Source: CAZTTG01 sp964615935
GTDB lineage: Bacteria > Planctomycetota > UBA1135 > GCA-002686595
Length of the DNA stretch: 64,000 nucleotides
Reading direction: 5' to 3'
NCBI GenBank assembly: GCA_964615935.1
Contig: CAZTTG010000020.1
Span: 13,561-77,560 of the forward strand
Of this stretch, positions 43,664 to 52,732 are shown piece after piece. Position 1 is the first letter of the stretch. Each line of letters starts with the position of its first letter. Under the pieces are notes generated by a model. That model was not told where the DNA came from. It saw only the letters and a list, made by a program, of their open reading frames with translations, and searched no databases. The position numbers and the translations under genes are program-made.

Positions 43664-44124
43664 GGCATGTCCCCTTTCCCGTCGATGCGCTTGTTCAGCT
43701 CCTCCTGCAGTCCCTTCCCGACCTTGCCCGGGCAGCGCTGGGTCACGATGCTCAGGGCGGCGGTGAGCCCCTCGGAGAGGCTCTCGTCGGCCGCCAGGCG
43801 GATGAGGTCCGGGACCATGGGGAGCAGGAGGTCGGGGTTCTCCTCGGCGATGGCCAGCACCACGTCGGGCGCGGTCACCGCGTGGGTTCCCGACTCGTCG
43901 TTCATCGCCCACACCAGCCGCCGCACCATCTCCTGGATCTTGTCCGGGTGGTGGCGACACGCGAGGGCGATGCCCCGGGCCGCCGTGTGGCGGATCTCCC
44001 CTTCGGGCTCGTAGGTGAGCGCCATCAGGTAGCGAAGGCAGCGGGGCTCGGCGGCCACCAGCTCCTCGACCTCGTCGAGCCGACCCCCGTGGATCGCGTC
44101 GCGAACTCGTTCGCGGGTGCTCAT
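43648..44124 (-). CDS. HEAT-like repeat protein in the dsr operon
   Basis: 158 residues from ATG 44124, which overlaps the dsrN stop as ATGA. The helical repeat pattern includes GEIRHTAARGIALACRHHPDKIQEMVRRLVWAM and a matching LLLPMVPDLIRLAADESLSEGL. Helical-repeat proteins of this size recur in dsr loci next to dsrC/dsrN and are generally annotated as hypothetical. A role as chaperone or scaffold for siroheme insertion or complex assembly is inferred from position only. Confidence 0.82.
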   Translation of the reverse strand: MSTRERVRDAIHGGRLDEVEELVAAEPRCLRYLMALTYEPEGEIRHTAARGIALACRHHPDKIQEMVRRLVWAMNDESGTHAVTAPDVVLAIAEENPDLLLPMVPDLIRLAADESLSEGLTAALSIVTQRCPGKVGKGLQEELNKRIDGKGDMPCRRK

Positions 44125-45503
44125 CGTCCACCCCCTGCGGCGGCTCCCACCAGTCCCCCGGCCCACTCGGGCGCGCCCAGGGCGTGGAGGTGGGTGTAGG
44201 TGGCGATGGCGCTGCCCACGCGCAGGCCGTCGCGGCCTCCGCCCACGCCGACTCCGCGAGAGAGCTCGAGGACGGTGGGCAGCCGGCTGCCGTCCTCCTC
44301 CCTCAGGCGGGAGTAGTGGAACTCGTGGCCGCACAGCTCGGTGCCCTCGGCCAGGAAGGGGTTGGCGCCGTCCACCCGGGCCTGCACGTAGCCGTGGCCC
44401 TGGGGGCGCTCGAGCTGCTCCACCACGACCGGCAGGGCGCCCACCATGGGGTGGGACTCGCCGTCGGCCAGCAGCGCGCGGGAGAGGTACATCAGCCCGC
44501 CGCACTCGGCCCACACCGGCAGGCCCCCCTCGATGCGGCGCCGCAGGGCCTCCCGCAGCTCGCCGTTGGCGGACAGCTCAGCGGCGTAGACCTCGGGGAA
44601 GCCGCCGCCGGCATAGAGAGCGTCGATGTCCGGGAGCTCGCGGTCGGCCAGGGGGGAGATGGACACCAGCTCGGCGCCCGCGGCCTCCAGCTCGCGGAGG
44701 TTCTCGGGGTAGTAGAAAGAGAAGGCGCGGTCCCGCAGCACTCCGATCCGGGCGCGGGGGCCGGCCGGCCGCTCCCGCGGCGGGATTGTGGCCGGCGCCA
44801 GCTCGCCCGCCCGGCCAGCCAGGTCGAGGAGAGCGCCCACGTCCACGTGGCGCTCCACCACCTCCGCCAGCTTCTCCAGCATCTCCAGCGTCCGGGGATG
44901 CTCGAGGGCGGTCACCAGCCCCAGGTGGCGGCTGGGCAGGTGGTGCTCCTTCAGTCGGGGGATGGCGCCCAGAACGGGTAGGCCGGCCTCGCGGGAGACG
45001 GCCTCGCGAATGACGGCCTCCTGGCGGGAGGTGCCCACGCGGTTGAGGATCACCCCGCCGAGGTGCAGCTCGGGGTCCATCGCCTGGCAGCCCATCACCA
45101 TGGCCGCGACGGTGCGCGTCACCTTGGTGGCGTCGACGACCAGCGCCACCGGCGCGCCGATCAGCCGGGCCAGGTGGGCGGTGGAGTGCGACCCGCGGGC
45201 ATCGAGCCCGTCGAAGAGACCCCGGTTGCCCTCCACCACCGCCACGTCGGCGCTCCCGGCCGCCTCGGCCACCGAGGCCAGGATGCCGCCCTCGGGCATC
45301 ATGAAGGTGTCCAGGTTGCGGCCGGGCATGCCGGCGGCGGCTCCCAGCCAGGCGGCGTCGATGAAGTCGGGTCCCTTCTTGAAGGGAGCCACGGTGGAGC
45401 CCCGCGTCCGCAGGGCGCCGATGACGCCCAGGGACACCATGCTCTTGCCGACGTCGCCGGCCAGGCCGGCGATGACCAGTCGATTCAGCTCGGCGCTTGG
45501 CAC
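44121..45503 (-). CDS. dsrN: DsrN, siroheme amidase (cobyrinate a,c-diamide synthase family)
   Basis: 460 residues, the full length for the CobB/CbiA family. The N-terminal P-loop-like ATP site is VIAGLAGDVGKSMVSLGVIGALR, and DATKVTRTVAAMVMG is typical. The C-terminal glutamine amidotransferase domain has the nucleophile Cys in WAECGGLMYLSRALL. In dsr loci this enzyme amidates siroheme to the siroamide form used by DsrAB. It follows dsrL by 25 bases and is coupled to the HEAT gene downstream. Confidence 0.94.
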   Translation of the reverse strand: MPSAELNRLVIAGLAGDVGKSMVSLGVIGALRTRGSTVAPFKKGPDFIDAAWLGAAAGMPGRNLDTFMMPEGGILASVAEAAGSADVAVVEGNRGLFDGLDARGSHSTAHLARLIGAPVALVVDATKVTRTVAAMVMGCQAMDPELHLGGVILNRVGTSRQEAVIREAVSREAGLPVLGAIPRLKEHHLPSRHLGLVTALEHPRTLEMLEKLAEVVERHVDVGALLDLAGRAGELAPATIPPRERPAGPRARIGVLRDRAFSFYYPENLRELEAAGAELVSISPLADRELPDIDALYAGGGFPEVYAAELSANGELREALRRRIEGGLPVWAECGGLMYLSRALLADGESHPMVGALPVVVEQLERPQGHGYVQARVDGANPFLAEGTELCGHEFHYSRLREEDGSRLPTVLELSRGVGVGGGRDGLRVGSAIATYTHLHALGAPEWAGGLVGAAAGGGR

Positions 45504-45528
45504 GGAACTCGGAGGGGGTTGGCCCGGG

Positions 45529-47220
45529 CTAGATCATGTCCAGGTAGCCGCAGGGGCACTCGTCGGCGCACTTCTTGCAGCCGTCGCAGGATCCCAGGTC
45601 GATGGTGTAGTAGCTGCCGGGGCCGGTCTCCTCGGGCTTGACCTTCTTGAAGCAGCCGGGGGTGCAGTACATCCAGCACTTCTCGCAGCCGTAGCACAGC
45701 CCGCAGGAGAAGCAGCGGCCCACCTCCTGCTGGAACTGCTCTTCGGTGATGCGCAGGTTGATCTCCTCCAGCGGCCTGTCCACCCACTCCTCGACGGGTC
45801 GGCGAGCGAGCTCGGTCGGCTCCGCCGGCTCGTAGATCTCCAGCTTGACGCGCTTGCTGTCGAGATCGTGCAGGGGCACCTCCGAGGGGGGCTCCATCCC
45901 GCGGAGCTCGTAGTGGACGGCCTCGGCGGCCCGCGTGCCGTGGGCCATGGCCGTGACGGCGATGCCCAGGTCGATCACGTCTCCTCCGGCCCAGACGTCG
46001 TCCAGGTGGACCTTTCCGGTCTTCTTATCGGGCTCGAGCCAGCGGGTCTCGGGCTTGAGCGCGTCGAGGTCCTTCCAGTCCGCCTCCTGGGAGACCGCGG
46101 CGATGATGCTGGTGCAGGGGACCTCGTACTCGGAGCCCTCGATGGGCACCGGGCGGCGCCGTCCGGAGTCGTCCGGCTCCCCCAGCTCCATCTTCTGGGC
46201 GATCATGGCGACGAGCTTGTCGCCGTCGCGCTTCACGCCCACCGGGGCCACCAGGTACTCGATGTCGATGTTCTCGAGGAGGGCGTCCTCGATCTCGCTC
46301 TCGATGGCCGGCATCTCCACGCGCGTGCGCCGGTAGAGGATGGAGACCTCGGCGCCGGTGCGGCGCGCCTCGCGGGCCGCGTCGATGGCGGTGTCACCGC
46401 CCCCGATCACCACGACCTTGTCGCCGAGATCGGGTGCCTCGCTCAGGTTCACCTTGTGCAGGTAGTCCGTACCGGTCCAGAAGCCGGGCCCTTCCTCGCC
46501 GGAGACGCGGAGGTTCTTGCCCTTGTGGGCGCCGATGCCCAGGAAGAGCGCCGCGTGCTTCTCGCGCAGCTCCTCGACGGTGACGTCCTTGCCGACGGCG
46601 CAGTTGAGCTTCAGCTCGACGCCCATGTCGAGGATGCGCTGCACCTCGGCCTCCAGGACCTCGGCCGGCAGGCGGTAGAAGGGGATGCCCCAGTAGAGCA
46701 TGCCGCCCACCTTGTCGGTCTTCTCGTAGACCGTGACCTTGTAGCCGCGCCGGGCCATCTGGTAGGCGAAGGTCAGGCCGGCCGGGCCGGCGCCGAGCAC
46801 GCCCACCGACTCGGGCTTGGCCTCCTCGTCGATCGCCTTCAGCGGCAGCTTCTGCTCCAGGGCCCAGTCGCCCAGGAAGCGCTCGCAGGCGTTGATCGAG
46901 ACCGCTCCGTCCTTGAGCTCGCGGTTGCAGCGCCCCTCGCAGGGGTGGGGGCAGACCCGGCCCATGACCGAGGGGAAGGGGTTGGTCTCGGCCAGGATGT
47001 AGAAGGCCTTGGAATAGGCCTGCTGCTCGTCGAGCCCCTCCTTCTCGCGCTGCGCGATGGCGGTGAGCCAGCCGCGGATGTCGTTCCCGCTCGGGCAGGT
47101 GCCCGCGCAGGGTGCCAGCTTGGTGACCTGCTGCGGGCGCAGGGCCGACGTCTGCGTCGCCGCCGCTCCCCGCCCGGTGGTCTTCAGGGGCTTCTTCTTG
47201 CCCTTCTTGAGGAGGCCCAT
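45529..47220 (-). CDS. dsrL: DsrL, iron-sulfur flavoprotein NAD(P)H oxidoreductase
   Basis: 563 residues, GltB-small-subunit-like. N-terminal cysteines (CAGTCPSGNDIRGW, CPHPCEGRCNR) bind an Fe-S cluster. The FAD site is VGVLGAGPAGLTFAYQMARRGYKVTVYE and the NAD(P) site is VVVIGGGDTAIDAAREARRTGAEVSILYRR. The C-terminal extension has two ferredoxin-type clusters (CFSCGLCYGCEKCWMYCTPGC and CDGCKKCADECPCGYL). DsrL couples DsrAB to NAD(P)H. It is essential in sulfur oxidisers and also occurs in some lineages thought to reduce sulfite. It is separated from dsrD by a 244-base gap containing a strong hairpin. Confidence 0.95.
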   Translation of the reverse strand: MGLLKKGKKKPLKTTGRGAAATQTSALRPQQVTKLAPCAGTCPSGNDIRGWLTAIAQREKEGLDEQQAYSKAFYILAETNPFPSVMGRVCPHPCEGRCNRELKDGAVSINACERFLGDWALEQKLPLKAIDEEAKPESVGVLGAGPAGLTFAYQMARRGYKVTVYEKTDKVGGMLYWGIPFYRLPAEVLEAEVQRILDMGVELKLNCAVGKDVTVEELREKHAALFLGIGAHKGKNLRVSGEEGPGFWTGTDYLHKVNLSEAPDLGDKVVVIGGGDTAIDAAREARRTGAEVSILYRRTRVEMPAIESEIEDALLENIDIEYLVAPVGVKRDGDKLVAMIAQKMELGEPDDSGRRRPVPIEGSEYEVPCTSIIAAVSQEADWKDLDALKPETRWLEPDKKTGKVHLDDVWAGGDVIDLGIAVTAMAHGTRAAEAVHYELRGMEPPSEVPLHDLDSKRVKLEIYEPAEPTELARRPVEEWVDRPLEEINLRITEEQFQQEVGRCFSCGLCYGCEKCWMYCTPGCFKKVKPEETGPGSYYTIDLGSCDGCKKCADECPCGYLDMI

Positions 47221-47386
47221 CTGCCTTCGTCTTTCTCTCGGACCCGCGGCTCAGTCGGTCTGTCGGTATCGGTTCTCAGGAAAACGACCGCCGCCGATCC
47301 TCCCTCTCGGCTGGCGGTCCGTGTCGGAGTCCACGCTCTGCGGCACGGCCGGGCGCGACTCCTCGGGGTGCTCGAGGTGCGCGTCA

Positions 47387-47417
47387 GCCCCCCGGCCGTG
47401 TCGGCTCGGCGGGGGGC
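47387..47417 (-). terminator. Hairpin between dsrD and dsrL
   Basis: Arms GCCCCCCG (47387-47394) and CGGGGGGC (47410-47417) pair perfectly, and three more inner pairs form with one bulged G. No T-run follows on the minus strand. The rest of the 244-base gap shows no gene. It probably reduces or stabilises expression at the dsrABD/dsrL boundary. Confidence 0.55.
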
Positions 47418-47464
47418 TGGCGCCTCGGGGTGCGTCTTCGGTCTCTTGGCGCACCTCCGTCTGC

Positions 47465-47704
47465 CTACTGATCGGGGGACAGGACGATGTAGCTGCCCCC
47501 GACGTAGGAGTAGGTGCACCGGCCACCGTCGATCAGCTGGCGGATGGCCTTCTTGCACATCTTCTTGTCACAGGCGTCTTCGCCGTACTTCTCCTTCATG
47601 GCCTTGGTGAGGTCCATGGCCTTGAGGTTCCTCTTGCCGTGGTACTCCTTGACCATGTCGAACATGGCCTCGGCCACGGCATCCACGCTCACTTCGTCGC
47701 TCAT
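47465..47704 (-). CDS. dsrD: DsrD, winged-helix activator of sulfite reductase
   Basis: 79 residues, the usual length. The sequence (AVAEAMFDMVKEYHGKRNLKAMDLTKAMKE, then DKKMCKKAIRQLIDGGRCTYSYVGGSYIVL) matches DsrD, a small winged-helix-fold protein reported to raise DsrAB activity allosterically. It lies 9 bases after dsrB, the classic dsrABD order. It is found almost only in organisms that run the pathway reductively, so it is the strongest local sign of sulfate or sulfite reduction. Confidence 0.96.
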   Translation of the reverse strand: MSDEVSVDAVAEAMFDMVKEYHGKRNLKAMDLTKAMKEKYGEDACDKKMCKKAIRQLIDGGRCTYSYVGGSYIVLSPDQ

Positions 47705-47713
47705 GGCTGATCC

Positions 47714-48799
47714 CTAGTTGTGACGGAGCTGCGCCGAGCGCTTGTAGCTCTCGCCTGCGTGGGTGAAGTCGTCGATGTGGTACTTGGTGAACTCGATGCC
47801 GGTCAGCTCGAAGAACTTCGGCCAGCCGACGCGCTCGATCCACTCGCCCATGCGCTCGAAGTTGCGTGCGTTGGCGGCGTAGACCTCGACGATGTTCTTC
47901 ACCGCATCGACCACCTCGGGCCAGCGCGGGGGGGTGTTGGGCAGGTAGGGGATGGCCAGCTTGGAGAACATGGGCTCGTGCCGCGCGTTGCTCACCTTGC
48001 CGCCCACCCAGATGGAAACGCCGTCCATCTCGGGGTCGTTCAGGGTCATGGCCGGGCAGACCGTGTAGCAGTTCGCGCAGAACATGCACTGGTCCTCGAT
48101 CACCTCGACCGATTCCTTGCCGTCGATGGTCTTGGGACGGATGGCGCCGGTGGGGCAGGACGCGACCGTGGAGGGCACCTCGCACTGCGTCTTGATGAGA
48201 TCGTGGTTGACCGCGGGCAGGCGACGGTGGACGCCCAGGATGGAGATGTCCGAGCAGTGCACCGCGCCGCACATGTTGAGGCAGCAGGCGTAGGCGATGC
48301 GAAGCTTGGCCGGGAGCTTCATCTCCTCGTAGTACTCGAAGAGCTCGTCCATGACCGACTTCACCACCCCGGAGGCGTCCGAGGCGGCGGAGTGGCAGTG
48401 GATCCAGCCCTGGGTGTGGACCACGTTGGTGATGGAATTGCCCATTCCACCGACGGGATAGCCCTCTTTCTTGAGGCGCTCGATGAGCGGTTCGATCTTG
48501 CCCTCGTCGGTGACCAGGAACTCCACGTTGTTGCGGCTGGTCCAGCGCAGGTGTCCACCCGAGAACTCGTCGGCGATGTCGGCGAACAGCCGGATGGTGT
48601 TGATGCTGGCGATGCGGGCGGTGGCGGCCCTCACCGAGAAGAGCTTGTCACCCGTCGGTCCGACGTGCATCAGCACGCCGGGCTTGAGGATCTCGTGGTA
48701 CTTCCACTTCCCGTAGTTCTGCTTGATGACGGGCGGCAGGAACTTCTCGAAGTGCGGCGGCCCGATGTCGGTAATTCTCTCGGTTCCGGTGGCAGGCAT
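47714..48799 (-). CDS. dsrB: DsrB, dissimilatory sulfite reductase beta subunit
   Basis: 361 residues. The siroheme/4Fe-4S ligation motif CCLNMCGAVHCSDI is preceded by the substrate-binding region HLRWTSRNNVEFLV. The inserted ferredoxin domain shows CMFCANCYTVCPAM and an upstream VASCPTGAI. With DsrA it forms the heterotetramer that reduces sulfite, handing sulfur to DsrC. It begins 43 bases after dsrA. Length and motifs are normal. Confidence 0.98.
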   Translation of the reverse strand: MPATGTERITDIGPPHFEKFLPPVIKQNYGKWKYHEILKPGVLMHVGPTGDKLFSVRAATARIASINTIRLFADIADEFSGGHLRWTSRNNVEFLVTDEGKIEPLIERLKKEGYPVGGMGNSITNVVHTQGWIHCHSAASDASGVVKSVMDELFEYYEEMKLPAKLRIAYACCLNMCGAVHCSDISILGVHRRLPAVNHDLIKTQCEVPSTVASCPTGAIRPKTIDGKESVEVIEDQCMFCANCYTVCPAMTLNDPEMDGVSIWVGGKVSNARHEPMFSKLAIPYLPNTPPRWPEVVDAVKNIVEVYAANARNFERMGEWIERVGWPKFFELTGIEFTKYHIDDFTHAGESYKRSAQLRHN

Positions 48800-48842
48800 T
48801 ACTAGTTCTCCAGTATCTGGCGTGCTTCGTTGGGGCCCGAGG

Positions 48843-50030
48843 TCATTCCTCTTCGCCGTCTTGTTCGTAGAAGATGTACGGGTTGGTACGCGGGTTGATC
48901 ACCATCTCGGGGATCGGATCCAGACCGACCTGCTCGAGGAAGTTGCCCAGGCCGACGCGCTGGATGAACTCGCCCACGCGCTCGCGGTTGTTGCCGTGCT
49001 CGGCCCAGATGTCCCAGATGGCCTCGGCCACCTCCTTGACGTCGTCGTAGGGCTCCTCGACCTTGAGGAAGGGCACCATCACCGAGGAGAGCAGGGCCCC
49101 GCCGATGATGGGGGCCTTCGATCCCAGCAGGATCGTGGCGCCGCGGTCCTTGCCCGGGGCCAACGCCTTGTGGAGGACGTTGATGCAGTGCATGCACTTG
49201 ACGCAGTTGGTGTCGTCGATGGCGAGCTCGTTGCCGTCCCAGCTCATGCAGTGAGTGGGGCAGCGCGAGGTGACGTCCTTGACGATGTCGATCTTGCCGC
49301 CCGCGGCGTAGTTCTTGACCTCCGCCTGGTCGATCTGGATCTCGTCACGCCAGGTCCCGATGACCGAGAAGTCGGCCCGGGCGACCGACGCCACGCAGTC
49401 GTTGGGGCAGCCGGCCATCTTGAACTTGAACTTGTAGGGGAAGGCCGGCCGGTGCAGCTCGTCCTGGAAGGACTGGGTCAGGTCGTAGGTGAGGCCCATC
49501 GTGTCGTAGCAGGCCCACTCGCACCGAGCCATCCCGCAGCAGCAGCTGGGGGTCCGCACGTCGGAGCCCGAGCCGCCGAGGTCGAAGCCGATCGCGGTCA
49601 GGTCCGCGAAGCACGGCTCCAGCCCCTCGGTCTTGGCCCCCAGGAGGATGATGTCCCCCGTGGAGCCGTGCATGTTCGTGATCTCCGAGCCGTGCTTCTC
49701 CCAGATGTCGCAGATCTTCCGCAGCACGTCGGAGGTGTAGAACCAGCCCGAGGGGTGGTTGATCCGCATGGTGTGGAACTGGGCGACCTCGGGGAACTCC
49801 TCCGGCAGGTCGTTGTAGCGCCCGATGACGCCCCCGCCGTACCCCATGACGCCGACCAGGCCACCGTGCTTCCAGTGCCCGATCTTGTCCTTGTACGAGC
49901 GCTCCAGGACCCCCAGCAGGTCATTGGCCATGGGGTTGTCGGAGCTCTTCTTCAGCTCTTTGACGAAGCTCGGCCACGGGCCCTTCTCGAGCTCATCCAG
50001 TAGCGGAGTGTCCCATTTTTTCACGGTCAT
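48843..50030 (-). CDS. dsrA: DsrA, dissimilatory sulfite reductase alpha subunit
   Basis: 395 residues from ATG 50030, preceded by AGGAA. Siroheme-cluster cysteines are in RTPSCCCGMARCEWACYDT and KMAGCPNDCVASVARADF. The ferredoxin domain has CPTHCMSW and CVKCMHCINVL. The start TPLLDELEKGPWPSFVKELK is typical. The frame is open further to 50072, but the strong ribosome site supports 50030. It heads the operon; the 44-bp element shared with the apr operon lies 240 bases upstream. Confidence 0.98.
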   Translation of the reverse strand: MTVKKWDTPLLDELEKGPWPSFVKELKKSSDNPMANDLLGVLERSYKDKIGHWKHGGLVGVMGYGGGVIGRYNDLPEEFPEVAQFHTMRINHPSGWFYTSDVLRKICDIWEKHGSEITNMHGSTGDIILLGAKTEGLEPCFADLTAIGFDLGGSGSDVRTPSCCCGMARCEWACYDTMGLTYDLTQSFQDELHRPAFPYKFKFKMAGCPNDCVASVARADFSVIGTWRDEIQIDQAEVKNYAAGGKIDIVKDVTSRCPTHCMSWDGNELAIDDTNCVKCMHCINVLHKALAPGKDRGATILLGSKAPIIGGALLSSVMVPFLKVEEPYDDVKEVAEAIWDIWAEHGNNRERVGEFIQRVGLGNFLEQVGLDPIPEMVINPRTNPYIFYEQDGEEE

Positions 50031-50872
50031 GACAGTTCCTTGTCGATGCCAGGCTGCTGGCAGAAGAACCACAGATCGCCCGCGCCTCCCGGCCTCGAGC
50101 CCCCCCGGGGAGAGCCCCGGGCTCGCGTCGCTTCGGCCGCATCAGACGCAATCCAGAAGTTGTTAGCGTTGCGTCGGCAAGTCCGTCAGGCAGGTGCCCT
50201 GGAGGCGGTCGATTGCTAGTGCGAACCAGTACGCAAACGGCGTCTCATGGTCCGCGCTTTGGCTATCATGTCAAACGCATATTGTGAATGGCGCCGATAA
50301 AGACGGTTGATGGCGGCGCGCGCTCGGAACGCGGGGTCCGACCACGCGATGGCTCGGCGAGGGCGCCGCTCGACGCCCCGGCGCGGCCGGGCCTCGGGCG
50401 TCATCGACACCGCATCGAGGCGTTGGACCGACCGGGACGAGGCGTGATCCCGGACGATCGGCGCCCCTCGCGCGACCGGGTGAGCGATGCCCTCGCAGGC
50501 GGGCCGCCTCGGTCTCCGGCGGAGAGCCGCCATCCCCCCGCTCGAGCGGCTGGCGACCGGGGGCCGGCGAGGCTCGGAGATCGACCCGACGGAGCCGACC
50601 CGGCCGTGGAAGCCGGGCGGCCGGCTCCGGTCGTTCCGGCCGGGCCGCGGACCCGGGCCGGGGCGAGGCGCGCGGAGCCGGCGCGAATTCTCGGGGCCGG
50701 TCCGGAAATCCCGGTGGTGGGCCTTGACGAGGCTGACGACCGCGATTCAAATCGATAGATTCGCTCCCGGCTGTCCGCGAAGGTCCAATAGAGGCGGCTT
50801 ATGCTCTCCGGATTTTAATAGGATGCCGCCTCGGGGGCCGCCCAACCCGCCCACCCACATCCCAGGTGACAA
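50031..50872. other. Long non-coding region between the divergent dsr and lysR genes
   Basis: 842 bases without a credible gene. The part nearest dsrA (to about 50230) would be a long 5' leader, and the shared element is at 50270-50313. From about 50315 to 50740 the DNA is very GC-rich with biased composition; frames open there but have no recognisable protein. The last 130 bases before the LysR start are more AT-rich (GATTCAAATCGATAGATTCGC at 50741-50761, TTTTAATAGG at 50814-50823) and probably hold the lysR promoter. Confidence 0.6.
50270..50313 (-). promoter_or_regulatory. 44-bp element upstream of dsrA, shared with the apr operon
   Basis: Read on the minus strand towards dsrA, this stretch matches 54493-54536 (read towards aprB) at 32 of 44 positions without gaps. 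The conserved blocks are ATCAA, CGTCT, TATCGGC and CCATT, with TTTGAC at the end. Here the end gives TTGACA, a perfect -35 hexamer (50274-50269), but no good -10 follows at 17 bases, as is usual for activator-dependent promoters. It is likely the binding region of a shared regulator, plausibly the LysR encoded next door. Confidence 0.6.
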
Positions 50873-51838
50873 GTGGAACTCCATCAACTTCGCTGCTTCA
50901 TCGCGGTCTCTGAAGAGGGGGGCTTCAACCGCGCCAGCGCCCGGCTGCGCATGACCCAGCCGGCCATCTCCTACCAGATCAAGCAGCTCGAGAAGGAGCT
51001 CGGCCTGCCCCTGTTCCACCGCCGGCCGCGGGGCATCAGCCCCACGGACGCGGGCCGGGTCCTCTTCCGGCACGCCCGGGACCTGGTCGAGATGGTGCGC
51101 CGGACCCAGCACGCCCTGGAGCGGCTCTCCGACGGCGTGGCCGGCGAGGTCCGCCTGGGCACCGTGAACAGCGTGGGCATCTACGTGCTGCCCGAGGTCC
51201 TCCAGACCATGCGGGTGAAGTACCCCGGCGCGCGGCCCACGGTCCTGTACCGCAACTCCGACGAGATCATGGACGCGCTCCTGTCGAACCAGGTCGACCT
51301 GGCGGTGGTCGCCAACCCGCCCCTGGACCGGCGCCTGCGGTACGAGCCCATCCTGGAGGAGAACATCTCCCTGACCTGCGGCCGCTCGCACCCCTTCTAC
51401 GAGCGCACCGAGGTCAAGCCGGCCGAGCTCAAGGGCATCGATTTCGTCTCCCTGACCACCGAGAACCCCACCGGGCAGCTGGTGCGCGACCACCTGGCCC
51501 GCCTCGGAGTGGACGTCGAGCCGGTGGTCAGCACCGACAACGTGGAGACGGTCAAGAAGATGGTCGAGGTCGGCCTGGGGGTGGCCTTCCTGCCGGACAT
51601 GGTGACCAGCCAGGACGTGGCCTGCGAGATGCGGCTGGGGGGCAAGTTCGCCCGCCTGAAGGTGCCCCCCACGCTCACCCGACGCATCGTCCTGGTGACC
51701 TGGAGACAGCTCGAGCTCTCCCCCGCCTCCATGGCCTGCGTCGAGGAGCTCCGCGCCCTGGCCGCCGGCTGGAAGGACTGCGTGGACCTCGACCGGGCCG
51801 GCTCCCGCACGGAGGCCGCCCGGGCACTGGGCCTCTGA
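50873..51838 (+). CDS. LysR-family regulator between the dsr and apr operons
   Basis: 321 residues from GTG 50873. The N-terminal winged HTH is intact (HQLRCFIAVSEEGGFNRASARLRMTQPAISYQIKQLEKELG). It is followed by a LysR substrate domain with VRLGTVNSVGIYVLP and GLGVAFLPDMV. It is divergent from dsrA and upstream of the transporter and apr genes. LysR proteins of the CysB/Cbl type sense sulfur intermediates, so control of both operons through the shared 44-bp element is a strong but untested inference. The ligand cannot be read from the sequence. Confidence 0.92.
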   Translation: MELHQLRCFIAVSEEGGFNRASARLRMTQPAISYQIKQLEKELGLPLFHRRPRGISPTDAGRVLFRHARDLVEMVRRTQHALERLSDGVAGEVRLGTVNSVGIYVLPEVLQTMRVKYPGARPTVLYRNSDEIMDALLSNQVDLAVVANPPLDRRLRYEPILEENISLTCGRSHPFYERTEVKPAELKGIDFVSLTTENPTGQLVRDHLARLGVDVEPVVSTDNVETVKKMVEVGLGVAFLPDMVTSQDVACEMRLGGKFARLKVPPTLTRRIVLVTWRQLELSPASMACVEELRALAAGWKDCVDLDRAGSRTEAARALGL

Positions 51839-52132
51839 GGCGGAGCGGATCGCGGGCGCCGCCCCCGCGACCGCGAGGGGAGCGCCCGACCCGGGCCGGC
51901 CGCGTCGGCTGGCCTTGCGGGAGAATGGCGGGCCGGCTATCTTCCCCGCCTCCCCCTGGCCGGACGGCTGGCGGCGCGCTGAAGGCCGCCAGGGAGCCCG
52001 GCCGGCCCCAAACCGGTCCTTCGCCCGCCTTCCCGACGCCCCGAGGCGCGGGGCGGGTCGGGCGCACGACCCCCCTCCTGGAGTTGCGGCGCGGGCTTCG
52101 ACCCCCGACGACGAGGAAGGCTGGAACCCGAA

Positions 52133-52696
52133 ATGAACGCCGAGGACCCGGTCGGCAGGTTCGAGAGCCTGCGCGTGCGGGACATCATGATCCCGCTGGA
52201 GGAGTACCCCACGGTCGTGTCCAGCACGCCCCTGCGCCTGGCGATCGCGGTCATGGACGCGGCCAAGCTCGAGGTCCAGGGCCGCATGTCGCTCCCGCGC
52301 ATGCTGCTGGTGCTCGACGAGGAGGGCCGCCTGGTGGGCCACCTGCGTCGGCGCGACGTGATGCGCGGGCTGGAGCCCAAGTACCTGCTCTCCGAGCCGC
52401 TGCACTACCGCAAGAAGCTCTTCGACGTGGGCGTCGATCCGAACCTCTCCGAGCTGTCCACCGGCCGGGTGGTGCGCGGGATCCGGGAGCAGGCCGAGCG
52501 TCCGGTCGCCGACGTGATGCTCCCCATCCAGGGATCCCTGGACGTGGAGGACCACCTCATCACGGCCCTCTACGAGATGGGGGCCTACCGCGTCTCCCTG
52601 CTGCCGGTGTTCCGGCAGAAGCGACCGGCGGGCGTGGTCCGCTCGGTGGAGGTCTTCGGTGAGCTGGCGCGGCTCCTGATCCCGCCGGCATCCTGA
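52133..52696 (+). CDS. CBS-domain-pair protein
   Basis: 187 residues with two CBS motifs: residues of about 13-85 (VRDIMIPLEEYPTVVSSTPLRLAIAVM, LLVLDEEGRLVGHLRRRDVM) and about 120-180 (VADVMLPIQGSLDVEDHLITALYEMG, AGVVRSVEVFGEL). Such pairs bind adenosine nucleotides and regulate partner proteins. It is 36 bases upstream of the SLC13 transporter in the same direction. Energy-state control of sulfate uptake is the natural hypothesis, since ATP sulfurylase spends ATP and APS reductase releases AMP. Confidence 0.88.
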   Translation: MNAEDPVGRFESLRVRDIMIPLEEYPTVVSSTPLRLAIAVMDAAKLEVQGRMSLPRMLLVLDEEGRLVGHLRRRDVMRGLEPKYLLSEPLHYRKKLFDVGVDPNLSELSTGRVVRGIREQAERPVADVMLPIQGSLDVEDHLITALYEMGAYRVSLLPVFRQKRPAGVVRSVEVFGELARLLIPPAS

Positions 52697-52732
52697 TTCC
52701 GCATTCGAGGACGCAAGCCCCGGGGCAGTCCC

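Noticed and set aside
47251..47526. Small frame between dsrD and dsrL
   Set aside because: It overlaps the dsrD end, has no recognisable sequence, and covers a strong hairpin; the gap looks regulatory.
50216..50533. Possible 105-residue gene on the minus strand upstream of dsrA
   Set aside because: Arg-rich, with no family resemblance, and it contains the regulatory element shared with the apr operon. A regulatory region explains the conservation better.
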